Shown here: piece by piece, positions 1-8,072 of the stretch
How positions within the stretch are numbered: the first letter of the stretch is position 1
How the letters are laid out: every line of letters begins with the position of its first letter
Assembly: GCA_945870835.1 (NCBI GenBank)
Contig: CAMBTV010000005.1
Location: 1 to 32,470 of the forward strand
Length of the DNA: 32,470 bases
Origin: Chitinophaga pinensis
GTDB taxonomy: Bacteria > Bacteroidota > Bacteroidia > Chitinophagales > Chitinophagaceae
Direction of reading: 5' to 3'
The notes under the pieces: model-generated
Told to the model about the DNA's origin: nothing
Databases searched by the model: none
What the model saw: only the letters and a program-made list of their open reading frames with translations
Program-made: the position numbers and the translations under genes

Positions 1-62
1 TAATAATATTAATTATATAAAATAACAAAAATGAAGAACTTATAATATGCAATGGTCAATAT

Positions 63-87
63 TTTGACACATAGTTTCATATCTTCG
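63..87 (+). promoter_or_regulatory. Candidate sucC promoter
   Basis: TTTG at 63-66 is followed by TATCTTCG at 80-87, one base off the Bacteroidota -7 element TAnnTTTG. The sucC start codon lies 16 bases further on. The gap between the two elements (13 bases) is shorter than usual, so the -33 assignment is weak. No Shine-Dalgarno sequence precedes the ATG, as is normal for this phylum. Confidence 0.35.
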
Positions 88-103
88 CCAAAACTTTTTT
101 TAC

Positions 104-1315
104 ATGAATCTTCACGAATATCAAGCAAAGGAACTACTAAAAAAATACAATGTACCGGTGCAGGAAGGAATTGCCTGTAACACAGCTACCGAAGCAGAAG
201 AAGCATACCGACAAATTCACTCACAGTATGGAAGTAAATTTGCAGTTGTAAAAGCTCAAATTCATGCGGGAGGAAGAGGAAAAGGTACCATCATTGGAAA
301 AGAGCAACGCGGAGTAGCGGTAGGTAAAAATGCAGAGGCTGTTAAAGAAATTGCACAGAATCTAATCGGGGGTACGTTGGTAACCATTCAAACAGGACCT
401 ACTGGCAAAATAGTAAATAAAGTGCTAGTTGCTCAAGATGTATATTATGATGGAGCCAGTCCAGTAAAAGAATTTTATCTATCCATATTACTAGACCGTT
501 CGAAAGGACAAAATGTAGTGATGTATAGCACAGAAGGCGGTATGAATATTGAAGATGTAGCACATGATACCCCTGAAAAAATATTCAAAGAGTGGATACA
601 TCCTGGAGGATTACTACAAGGATTTCAGGCTCGCAAAATAGCCTTCAACCTTGGTTTGAGTGGAGAAGCATTTAAAAATTGTGTAAAATTTGTAACTATT
701 TTATACAAAGCCTATGTGGAATTGGATTGCGGTATGATAGAGATTAATCCTCTATTTAAAACCAGCGACGACAAGATCATTGCGGTAGATTGCAAAATGA
801 ATATTGATGACAATGCTATTATTCGTCATCCAGACATTGCATCCCTTCGCGATATTTCTGAAGAAGATCCTACAGAAGTAGAAGCTGGGAAATTCAATTT
901 GAATTTTGTAAAATTAGATGGCAATGTAGGTTGTATGGTAAATGGAGCTGGGCTTGCGATGGCTACCATGGATATGATAAAATTAAGTGGTGGTGAGCCA
1001 GCTAACTTTTTGGATGTTGGAGGTGCCGCTAATGCTCAGACAGTAGAAGCTGGTTTCCGCATCATATTAAAAGACCCGAAAGTGAAAGCAATTTTAATTA
1101 ATATATTCGGAGGCATTGTACGTTGCGATCGTGTAGCCCAAGGCGTTATAGATGCTTATCAATCGATAGGAAACATTGAAATTCCAATCATTGTTCGTTT
1201 GCAAGGAACCAATGCGGATGTAGCTAAGAAATTAATTGATGAAAGTGGATTAAAAGTACAAAGTGCTATTCAGCTAAGCGAAGCGGCCTCTTTGGTAAAT
1301 AAAGCGGTTGCTTAA
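104..1315 (+). CDS. sucC: Succinyl-CoA synthetase (ADP-forming) beta subunit
   Basis: The TCA-cycle enzyme that interconverts succinyl-CoA and succinate with substrate-level ATP (or GTP) formation; the beta subunit carries the nucleotide site and works with SucD in the cytoplasm. The 403-residue protein starts with the family signature MNLHEYQAKELL. It has an ATP-grasp domain in the first ~240 residues (HAGGRGKG glycine-rich loop, EINPLF near residue 210) and a C-terminal CoA-ligase domain (GGAANAQTVEAGF, NIFGGIVRCD). Length matches the usual 385-400 residues, so it is complete. No sucD is adjacent within the window. It is monocistronic here: a strong hairpin terminator follows within 30 bases and the next gene is convergent. 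Identity is very secure. Confidence 0.97.
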   Translation: MNLHEYQAKELLKKYNVPVQEGIACNTATEAEEAYRQIHSQYGSKFAVVKAQIHAGGRGKGTIIGKEQRGVAVGKNAEAVKEIAQNLIGGTLVTIQTGPTGKIVNKVLVAQDVYYDGASPVKEFYLSILLDRSKGQNVVMYSTEGGMNIEDVAHDTPEKIFKEWIHPGGLLQGFQARKIAFNLGLSGEAFKNCVKFVTILYKAYVELDCGMIEINPLFKTSDDKIIAVDCKMNIDDNAIIRHPDIASLRDISEEDPTEVEAGKFNLNFVKLDGNVGCMVNGAGLAMATMDMIKLSGGEPANFLDVGGAANAQTVEAGFRIILKDPKVKAILINIFGGIVRCDRVAQGVIDAYQSIGNIEIPIIVRLQGTNADVAKKLIDESGLKVQSAIQLSEAASLVNKAVA

Positions 1316-1341
1316 TGAATTAATGAAATAACTAAAATGTC

Positions 1342-1372
1342 AAAATCCCATCTCACAAGAGATGGGATTTTT
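1342..1372. terminator. Intrinsic terminator after sucC
   Basis: A perfect 13-bp stem (AAAATCCCATCTC / GAGATGGGATTTT) closes on an ACAA tetraloop and ends in a short T run, 26 bases after the sucC stop. The A-rich 5' side means it may also stop minus-strand transcripts coming from the keto-sugar cluster, so it could work in both directions. Confidence 0.9.
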
Positions 1373-1520
1373 GATTATTAAAATTTTTATTTCTTTTATG
1401 CAGTGAATTCCCTCCTATTTCTGCAGATTTTTTTTAATTAATTCGTTCATTTTAACATTGATCTAATTCCAACATTTCTGGGTGAACCTCCATCAGATAT
1501 TTAAAATTCTAAAGGCTGTT

Positions 1521-1646
1521 ATTGACCATTGCCCATTCACTATTGCCCATTCACTATTGCCCATTCACCATTGTCCATTCACCATTGACCATTCACCATT
1601 GTCCATTCACGATTGACCATTCACCATTGCCCATTGCCCATTCACC
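1521..1646. repeat. Heptamer tandem repeat, 18 units
   Basis: Eighteen back-to-back 7-bp units of the form ATTSNCY run without interruption. Mostly two kinds alternate, ATTGNCC and ATTCACY, giving a 14-bp higher period, and the middle shows a 28-bp super-unit (ATTGTCC, ATTCACC, ATTGACC, ATTCACC) present twice with one base changed. The array stops one base before the stop codon of the convergent DUF1080 gene. The ORF called across it (63 aa on the plus strand) is only the translation of the repeat. It resembles the short tandemly repeated heptamers known from other bacterial phyla; no function is visible. Confidence 0.95.
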
Positions 1647-1647
1647 A

Positions 1648-2361
1648 CTACAATTGCTTCAACATAATTTTACGATATTCTACTTTCATTTTTGGCATTA
1701 CATGAACTTGTAATCCTAATACGCCATTGTACTTTCTATTTTTTGCATCCTCATCTGTAACTTCACTCATCAAAACACCATTGATATAATGCTTCAAATG
1801 ATTGTCTTTTACAACAATATGAATTTCATTCCAGTCTCCCTTTTTAATCTTAGCCTTAAGAGAATCTGAATTGCCCAATGAACCAGTAATAGTAGGTTTC
1901 ATGTCAGATTTTAAAACTGATATCTCACCACGTTTCGCTAAAAATCCACGACCACGCTCTTCATAATTCTGACCAGTATAAGTATCGGCTCCATCAATAT
2001 CAGCTTGATACCCTTTTAAAGCAAAGCGAATATTAGGTAGCTCTTCGCTGCGATATTGAACACCGCTATTTCCTTCTGGACTGATGCGATACTGAGCAAT
2101 AAATTCAAAGTTGGTTGGTAATCCACCCCGCCAAATTAAAAAAGTATTTGTTTTTAGTGGTTTTGCTGCAGTAACTTCTCCAACAAAACTTCCATTTTCA
2201 ACTCTCCAAAAAACAGTATCACCCTCCCATCCCTTCATTGTTTTGCCATCAAATATTTTCACAAAACCTTTTGCCTTATTTTTATCTTGAGCATGCAAGG
2301 AAAATATATTTCCTGCTATCAACATAAAAAGAGCTAAACGATAACTTAATTTTTGTATCAT
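1648..2361 (-). CDS. Secreted DUF1080 protein (3-keto-disaccharide hydrolase family)
   Basis: A 237-residue protein with a signal peptide (hydrophobic residues 8-22, cleavage likely after AQ/SLHAQ), so it is exported. The rest is one DUF1080 domain (PF06439, concanavalin-like jelly roll): FDGKTMKGWEG at the start, YRISPEGNSGVQYRS in the middle and GLQVHVMPKMKVEYR at the end. Characterised members cleave the glycosidic bond of 3-keto sugars. It is the last gene of the long minus-strand cluster, 45 bases after the oxidoreductase gene. A keto-glycoside cleaving role fits the neighbours, but substrate and linkage are unknown. DUF1080 also occurs as a mere carbohydrate-binding or structural domain, so activity is inference. 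Confidence 0.88.
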   Translation of the reverse strand: MIQKLSYRLALFMLIAGNIFSLHAQDKNKAKGFVKIFDGKTMKGWEGDTVFWRVENGSFVGEVTAAKPLKTNTFLIWRGGLPTNFEFIAQYRISPEGNSGVQYRSEELPNIRFALKGYQADIDGADTYTGQNYEERGRGFLAKRGEISVLKSDMKPTITGSLGNSDSLKAKIKKGDWNEIHIVVKDNHLKHYINGVLMSEVTDEDAKNRKYNGVLGLQVHVMPKMKVEYRKIMLKQL

Positions 2362-2406
2362 AATTTTTTTTGAAGATGGTTAATGTATGTTTTTTTTCGA
2401 AAAGTT

Positions 2407-3558
2407 TTAAGAAATATTACAATCTTTCCAGCTTCTTGATTTAGCAGAATCCGATACTGCCTGACAAACTTTTTGTGTATCAAGCGCCTCTCTAAAAGTA
2501 GGTGAACAAGGTTCGCCAGTTTCTAAGCTTTTCAGAAAATCTGCAACCTGGTGAACAAAAGAATGTTCATAACCAATGCCCAAACCTGGCACCCACCATT
2601 TATCCATATAGGGATGATCTCCATCGGTAATGTGAATGGAGCGCCATCCTTTGAGTTTTGATTCATCTGCATTATCAAAAAACTCTAAACGGTTTAAATC
2701 ATGTAAGTCCCACCGGATAGAAGCATTGGCTCCATTAATTTCAAAAGTATACAAAGCTTTATGACCACGTGCATATCTAGTAGATTCAAATAAACCCAAT
2801 GACCCATTATTAAAATGACAAAGAAAAGAACAGGCGTCATCGATGGTTACTTCCTGTACTTTTCCGGTCAATTGATGCATCCGTTCTTTTACAAATGTTT
2901 CAGTCATGGCACTCACATCTTTTATTCCTCCATTGAGCCACAAAGCTGTATCGATACAATGAGAAAGTAAATCTCCCAATACACCTGATCCCGCTACTGC
3001 CGCATCCATTCTCCACAAACCCTCTCCCCCTTGTGGAAGATTTTCATTGATCGTCCAGTCTTGTAAAAAATTAGCTCTGTAATGATATATCTTTCCCAAC
3101 TTTCCGGAATCAATAATTTGTTTAGCTAAAGTAACTGCAGGCAGTCTTCGGTAATTGTACCAAACCGTATTTTTTACGCCTGCTTTTTCAATCGCCTCCA
3201 CCATGCCAGTAGATTCTACTAAATCACGCGCAAGTGGTTTTTCACAAAGGATCATTTTTCCTGCTTTTGCCGCTGCAATCGCAATCTCAGCATGCGTATC
3301 ATTGGGAGTGCAAATATCAACTGCATCAATATCTGGACGTTCAATAAGTTTTCTCCAATCTGTTTCAATAGATTCATAGCCCCACTGCTCTGCAAAGGCT
3401 TTTAACTTTGTTTCATTGCGAAAACATACTGCTTTAAGTACTGGTGTATACGCTAAATCAGGAAAAAAATTAGCAATACGAAGATATCCATTGGAATGAG
3501 TTCGACCCATAAAGCCACCTCCGATTAAACCAATGTTGAGTGTTTTTTTTGTTGCCAT
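2407..3558 (-). CDS. Gfo/Idh/MocA family sugar oxidoreductase
   Basis: A 383-residue cytoplasmic NAD(P)-dependent sugar dehydrogenase. The N-terminal Rossmann fold has the dinucleotide loop GLIGGGFMG (residues 10-18), then CTPNDTHAE and the EKP motif at 106-108, whose Lys107 is the family's catalytic lysine. The C-terminal alpha/beta domain has GDLLSHCID with Asp196 and His200 at the substrate-binding positions. No signal peptide is present, unlike some Tat-exported relatives in such clusters. The gene sits between the TIM-barrel isomerase and DUF1080 genes with gaps near 40 bases, consistent with one transcript. Members of this family oxidise sugars at C3 or reduce keto sugars; which direction applies here cannot be read from sequence. 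Confidence 0.93.
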   Translation of the reverse strand: MATKKTLNIGLIGGGFMGRTHSNGYLRIANFFPDLAYTPVLKAVCFRNETKLKAFAEQWGYESIETDWRKLIERPDIDAVDICTPNDTHAEIAIAAAKAGKMILCEKPLARDLVESTGMVEAIEKAGVKNTVWYNYRRLPAVTLAKQIIDSGKLGKIYHYRANFLQDWTINENLPQGGEGLWRMDAAVAGSGVLGDLLSHCIDTALWLNGGIKDVSAMTETFVKERMHQLTGKVQEVTIDDACSFLCHFNNGSLGLFESTRYARGHKALYTFEINGANASIRWDLHDLNRLEFFDNADESKLKGWRSIHITDGDHPYMDKWWVPGLGIGYEHSFVHQVADFLKSLETGEPCSPTFREALDTQKVCQAVSDSAKSRSWKDCNIS

Positions 3559-3600
3559 TTTAAAAAAAATTAAGACTTACAATTTTATTATTTTTTATTA

Positions 3601-4638
3601 TTATTCAGCTTCATACCAGCCATGTTGATCTCTCACTTTAATCATTGCTGCTAAAATATCATTCCAGGTTTGTTGCTCTGTCATCACTGCATTTGGAAAC
3701 ATACACCCATCCCAACAAATATGTTTGAATGCCTTTGTTAAGGCACCATTGTCATCGCGTAACCAAAAACCTGCATGTTTTGCGATGTCAAGTTTACCAT
3801 TGGGATCTTTGGCTTGGCAATGACGACCCGTTTTGTCGTGAGAACCAGTACCATGTACCGTTCCGTCATTTTGGGCCACATGAAAATCAATGGTCCATGG
3901 GCGAAGTGCATGCGTTAATTTTCTAAGTCCTGCATCCAACAACTCTTGGCTGCTCCAATCAAAATCTGCAGGCAATATTCTGTCTTCGGGACTATTGTAT
4001 CCAAGCAAGTATAAAAGTGTATGTGCCATGTCGGCTTGAAAACCGATATTAGGTCGATCGACTGCTTCTAAAGTATCAATCATTGCTTTCCAACTATGCA
4101 TTCCACCCCAGCAAATCTCTCCTTCTGCAGCTAAGCGTTCGCCATATGATGCGGCCACATCACATGCTTCACGAAAAGTTTCAGCAATCAGCTTTGTGTT
4201 ATTTACTGGATCCAAAGCCCAAGCCTCTGGCTTACTTGCTGAGTCAATACGGATGATACCATTAGGACGTACCCCATATTCACGCAACTTCTGTCCAAAG
4301 TGGCAAGACTTACGCACCATCTCTACAAACACCGCGCGATCTTCTTTACTTCCCATTGCAGGTCCGCCCCAAATAGGAGCCACTAAGCTTCCAATATTTA
4401 AATTAAGAGAAGACACTTTATCGGCTAATTTTTTAATGCCATCATCCGAACTGTCGATATCAATATGTGGCTCAAAAAGTCCGATATCAATTCCGTCAAA
4501 TTTTACGCCATCTACTTCCGCATCAGCAGTGTATTTTAGTAAATCATCAAAAGAAATAGGTGGCTCAGAATCTGGCCCCTTGCCTACAATACCCGGCCAT
4601 GTTGCATTGTGCAGTTTAGGGTAGTTATTTTTTTGCAT
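3601..4638 (-). CDS. Sugar phosphate isomerase/epimerase-like TIM barrel (large type)
   Basis: A 345-residue xylose-isomerase-like TIM barrel (AP endonuclease 2 superfamily) with no signal peptide, so cytoplasmic. Likely metal ligands are Glu172 or Glu174 ([10 protein letters not shown]), Asp203 (FQADMAH), His253 ([11 protein letters not shown]) and an acidic residue near the end, Asp310 (ICWDGC), where relatives usually have Glu. His206, three residues after Asp203, fits the usual catalytic histidine. It is longer than the second isomerase of the cluster (283 aa) and carries an His-rich insert around 262-273 ([13 protein letters not shown]). Gaps of 42 and 38 bases separate it from its neighbours. 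It probably epimerises or isomerises a keto sugar; the exact reaction is unknown. Confidence 0.85.
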   Translation of the reverse strand: MQKNNYPKLHNATWPGIVGKGPDSEPPISFDDLLKYTADAEVDGVKFDGIDIGLFEPHIDIDSSDDGIKKLADKVSSLNLNIGSLVAPIWGGPAMGSKEDRAVFVEMVRKSCHFGQKLREYGVRPNGIIRIDSASKPEAWALDPVNNTKLIAETFREACDVAASYGERLAAEGEICWGGMHSWKAMIDTLEAVDRPNIGFQADMAHTLLYLLGYNSPEDRILPADFDWSSQELLDAGLRKLTHALRPWTIDFHVAQNDGTVHGTGSHDKTGRHCQAKDPNGKLDIAKHAGFWLRDDNGALTKAFKHICWDGCMFPNAVMTEQQTWNDILAAMIKVRDQHGWYEAE

Positions 4639-4676
4639 GTTGTTCTTTTTATAAATTAAAATAATGAATGAATTTT

Positions 4677-6215
4677 TTATTCCTTAGCAATTGCCACAGG
4701 TCGATAGCCTCCCTTAGATTTAAAATAAAATAAAATTAAAAGATAGCATAAAAACATGAAGGATGGGAAAATAGCTACTGTACGAAGGGCGCTTTTTTTA
4801 GCATCATTTTGAACAGCACTAATTTGATTTACTACTTCTGCCGGGGCAGTTGATAATTTTTTACTGTCTACCGCTTGATAGGATCCAAAGAGTCCTGTTT
4901 TAGATTCAGTTAAATAATTTGCATGAAGGGTAGTATTATTTTTTTGATCGTAAGTAGCAAGATTTTGATCGAGTTGCTTATCCTGAACAAATCCAAGAAT
5001 AACCGCACCAATAACCCCTACACCCATCATACCCACCGCGCCTGTAAAATTAATTGCAAGAGCTCCTCCCTTTGGAAATTGTTCTGATACAACTCCCAAC
5101 ATGGTAGGCCAGAAAAATGTTTTACCCAATGCATAAATAGTAGCCGCAATAATTATTAAATAACCTGTAGAATAAGAAAGGAATACCAACCCGATTACTG
5201 CAACCAATGATCCAGCTACCAATAAGCCGATAGGAGAAAGTTTATGTACAATAGGTCCCGCATAAAAACGAAGTAAAGACATAATAACAGAAGTGTAAAT
5301 CAATACCCATCCACCTTGAAATCCCATTTCCATCATAGCGGGTGTCATCAAATCAGTAATCCAACTATCCGTTCCTAACTCAGTGGTGGCAAGTGGAATC
5401 ATGATCGCTAACAACAGAATAAAAAGTGGTCTTCCAAGAGAACGAACAAAATATCCAAATATACCCGTCAGGGCCAGCGTGATGATAATACTAACGGTGA
5501 AGGACCATTGAAAAAGACTACCTAATTGAAATGAACAAAGCGCAGCGATAATCAATGCGCCTAAAATACCTACTTCTTTTAACATTTCTAGGTAGCTAAC
5601 GCCTGCCTCCACACGCTCATTCACTGGGAAGGATCTCTTTGCGATAATCCAACCATAAACAATTGCAGGTAACAATACAAATCCGATAATTAATTGCCAT
5701 GGAAAATGTTGATTGATCATAAATATCCCTAACAAACCTCCTACTACCATTCCAGCAGGCCAGCCAGCATGTAATATATTTAACCACTTAGTTTTTTCTT
5801 TTGGAAACATCGTGGCTACTACTGGATTCACCACTGCTTCTACTGCTCCATTTCCTAATGCAAATAAAAACGTGCCTAAATAAAGCATCCAATATCCAGT
5901 TGCAAAAATGGTGATCGCCACCGAAACAAGATGGCAGACAAATGCAAAAATCATTGATTTCTTGTAGCCAATTTTATCAATAATTAAACTAAAAAAAACA
6001 ATGCTAATTCCAAAAGGCCAAAATCCAACTCCAAATATTTCTCCTTGTTGCGTTTTACTTAAATCAAACTCTCTACCCCATTGATCCATAATGAATGCAC
6101 GAAAAACAAATCCAAATGCAGTTGCTGTTAATGCAATAAAACATCCCCAAAAAAGTAATTTTTTACTTTTCTCATCATCAGATGATTGGTCGGTATTCAA
6201 TTGTGTAGAATTCAT
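4677..6215 (-). CDS. MFS transporter, probable sugar permease of the cluster
   Basis: A 512-residue inner-membrane protein of the major facilitator superfamily with about 12 hydrophobic segments. The loop after the second segment reads DKIGYKK, the MFS motif A position. There is a long hydrophilic loop of about 55 residues (roughly 420-475) before the last membrane segment, which is more than usual. The gene lies in the middle of the keto-sugar cluster, 38 bases before the larger isomerase and 65 bases after the D-tagatose-3-epimerase-like gene. I infer that it imports the sugar released outside the inner membrane. The cluster has no SusC/SusD outer-membrane pair, so passage across the outer membrane must be handled elsewhere. 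Substrate is not predictable. Confidence 0.88.
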   Translation of the reverse strand: MNSTQLNTDQSSDDEKSKKLLFWGCFIALTATAFGFVFRAFIMDQWGREFDLSKTQQGEIFGVGFWPFGISIVFFSLIIDKIGYKKSMIFAFVCHLVSVAITIFATGYWMLYLGTFLFALGNGAVEAVVNPVVATMFPKEKTKWLNILHAGWPAGMVVGGLLGIFMINQHFPWQLIIGFVLLPAIVYGWIIAKRSFPVNERVEAGVSYLEMLKEVGILGALIIAALCSFQLGSLFQWSFTVSIIITLALTGIFGYFVRSLGRPLFILLLAIMIPLATTELGTDSWITDLMTPAMMEMGFQGGWVLIYTSVIMSLLRFYAGPIVHKLSPIGLLVAGSLVAVIGLVFLSYSTGYLIIIAATIYALGKTFFWPTMLGVVSEQFPKGGALAINFTGAVGMMGVGVIGAVILGFVQDKQLDQNLATYDQKNNTTLHANYLTESKTGLFGSYQAVDSKKLSTAPAEVVNQISAVQNDAKKSALRTVAIFPSFMFLCYLLILFYFKSKGGYRPVAIAKE

Positions 6216-6280
6216 ATAGTTTTTTTTAATTAGGGTGAATATTTAAAAAATAAGCAATCGATTAAATTCTTTTCATTCAA

Positions 6281-7132
6281 TTAAAGTCCATGTACTTTGC
6301 CTTGTTGTTTAATAAACGACAGTCCATTTATTGCCATATCCCAAGGTTTTGAATATTCTCGCCACACATTAATAGCATTGGCAAAATCAGGGTCATTTCT
6401 CGAGAAAGCCTCAATGGTAAGCCAACCATCATATTTCACCTCTGCTAGAGAAGAAAAAACTTCGTCCCATTGCACATGTCCATCACCGGGAGTTCCTCGA
6501 TCATTTTCGCTAATGTGAAAGTGTGCCAATATTGGAGCGATTGTTTGAATCGCAGTCCGATTTTTTTTCTCTTCAATATTAGCATGATGGGTATCAAACA
6601 TTGCTTTTACATTTGGATGGGCAGCAGTGTTTATGAGTTTTGTCAACTGTTCTACTGTATTACACAAATAACATTCAAAACGATTCAATGCCTCAAGGGC
6701 AAGAGTGATACCAGCCTGAGCAGCATAATCTCCGGCTGCATGTAAAACTTCTCCGCACCATTTATATTCTTCTTCTAAAGGAGGATGCTGAGCAAAAACT
6801 CCGTGTGCTGAATGAAAGGGACCGCAAAGTACGGTTGCCTTCATATCATGCGCTCTATCTATGCCCCACTTAATTCTATCTAAACCTTTGGCTCTGATAG
6901 CAGCATCTGGACTAACAGGATTTTCATCTTTACCAACTACAAAAACTGCAGTAGTCTCCAATCCAATATTATGTGCGTGATTGCCAAAACGCTGATACGC
7001 TTTATCATCTGGTGAACCTACAAAACATTCTACTCCATCATAACCAATTTGTTTTAATCGATCAATAATTGGTAAAAGATCATCCGACATTACCGCGGAC
7101 CAAACCAGTGTATTAAATCCTATTTTATTCAT
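6281..7132 (-). CDS. D-tagatose/D-psicose 3-epimerase-like sugar isomerase
   Basis: A 283-residue TIM barrel without a signal peptide. Glu147 (ALEALNRFE), Asp180 (MFDTHH), His206 (HFHISE) and Glu241 (LTIEAF) are spaced 33, 26 and 35 residues apart, the same as I recall for the metal-binding Glu-Asp-His-Glu set of the ketose 3-epimerases. His183 and Arg212 occupy the substrate-binding positions. By family, these enzymes epimerise C3 of free ketoses; hydroxypyruvate isomerase-like proteins are the nearest alternative. In this cluster a C3 epimerase makes sense downstream of 3-keto sugar formation. The gene ends 65 bases before the transporter gene and starts 17 bases after the ThuA-like gene, the tightest gap in the cluster. 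Confidence 0.9.
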   Translation of the reverse strand: MNKIGFNTLVWSAVMSDDLLPIIDRLKQIGYDGVECFVGSPDDKAYQRFGNHAHNIGLETTAVFVVGKDENPVSPDAAIRAKGLDRIKWGIDRAHDMKATVLCGPFHSAHGVFAQHPPLEEEYKWCGEVLHAAGDYAAQAGITLALEALNRFECYLCNTVEQLTKLINTAAHPNVKAMFDTHHANIEEKKNRTAIQTIAPILAHFHISENDRGTPGDGHVQWDEVFSSLAEVKYDGWLTIEAFSRNDPDFANAINVWREYSKPWDMAINGLSFIKQQGKVHGL

Positions 7133-7149
7133 GTTTGTAAATTTGAAAA

Positions 7150-8028
7150 TTAATCACGATACGGAACATTAATATCCATTTTACCCGCCCACTTTTTAGG
7201 AATCGGTTTGCCAGCCACAAAATGAAAGGCATTAATAACAAGATGCTGAAAAGATTCCTGATCAAAATCTTCAGGATGCCCCATGGTGGTGAAGAAAAAC
7301 TTTGCCCCATAACTATTGATACCTGTCCATGCTACTGGATTATCATAAGCTTTAGAGTTCTCAGATTTGATTGAATGCCCCATTAATAAAGCAGTAGAGC
7401 CATTAGAAGGAAAATTAGGTAACACCTGATAGAGCCAAGATCTAACATGAAAATTATCATCCACTCCAGTTAGTAAAACATTTTTTGCCTGTGCAGGAAC
7501 AATGCTTACATCAGTAGAAGAATTATGGCCATAATGGGTATGATTATTCTTACCACCCCATCCAGGAGGAGAATTAAAAGCCATTTCACCAAATGCATTC
7601 CATTTTACAAGCGGATGTCCTTTAGGATAATTAAATGAATGAGTAGTAGTTCTAAATCCAATGAGTGGCTTAGCAGTTTTTAAATAGTCCTCTATCAATT
7701 GTACTTGATCTGCTGGAAGTCTTCTCCAGCGAAGAAAAAATACCGCAATATCCGCTTCTTTCAACGCTTCTAATCCTGGAATATTTTCCTCGGAATTATG
7801 ATCTGGAAAAGCTTTTAAAAACTTGGTGCGAAAGCCATAATTTTTCTCTAGCTCAGCAGCTACTTTTGGAAGCGTTGATTCACCACTATATTCATGGTCG
7901 CCAGTTACAAAAACAATAAGTGGCTTTTTTGATGATGACCTCTTTGCTTTTTGTGCAAATCCAACGATGCCCATATAAAGGGAAAGTAATAGTAATAAAA
8001 GGTATTTCAGGTTGATTATTTTTTTCAT
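7150..8028 (-). CDS. Secreted ThuA-like (trehalose utilization) domain protein
   Basis: A 292-residue protein with a signal peptide (Leu-rich stretch 8-24, cleavage near GFAQ), then a ThuA domain of the class I glutamine-amidotransferase-like fold. Markers are VFVTGDHEYSGE at the start, FFLRWRRLPADQ in the middle and TTMGHPEDF near the end. In rhizobia and Agrobacterium, ThuA acts with the oxidoreductase ThuB in breaking down trehalose and similar disaccharides by way of 3-keto sugars. The rhizobial ThuA is cytoplasmic, whereas this one is exported, pointing to a keto-sugar step in the periplasm or on the surface. It lies between the epimerase-like gene and the giant cytochrome gene. Confidence 0.87.
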   Translation of the reverse strand: MKKIINLKYLLLLLLSLYMGIVGFAQKAKRSSSKKPLIVFVTGDHEYSGESTLPKVAAELEKNYGFRTKFLKAFPDHNSEENIPGLEALKEADIAVFFLRWRRLPADQVQLIEDYLKTAKPLIGFRTTTHSFNYPKGHPLVKWNAFGEMAFNSPPGWGGKNNHTHYGHNSSTDVSIVPAQAKNVLLTGVDDNFHVRSWLYQVLPNFPSNGSTALLMGHSIKSENSKAYDNPVAWTGINSYGAKFFFTTMGHPEDFDQESFQHLVINAFHFVAGKPIPKKWAGKMDINVPYRD

Positions 8029-8072
8029 AAAGTAAAATTTAAATCTAAAAACAATATTTAAAAAAATACAAA

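Noticed and set aside
1521-1646. CRISPR array
   Set aside because: The units are only 7 bp with no unique spacers; it is a simple tandem repeat.
1522-1713. 63-aa plus-strand ORF
   Set aside because: It is the translation of the heptamer tandem repeat and runs into the antisense of the DUF1080 gene.
4196-4624. 142-aa plus-strand ORF
   Set aside because: Lies entirely opposite the TIM-barrel isomerase gene, which has clear family motifs; it is a shadow.
7125-7310. 61-aa minus-strand ORF overlapping the ThuA gene
   Set aside because: Another frame of the ThuA-like gene, which has signal peptide and domain support.
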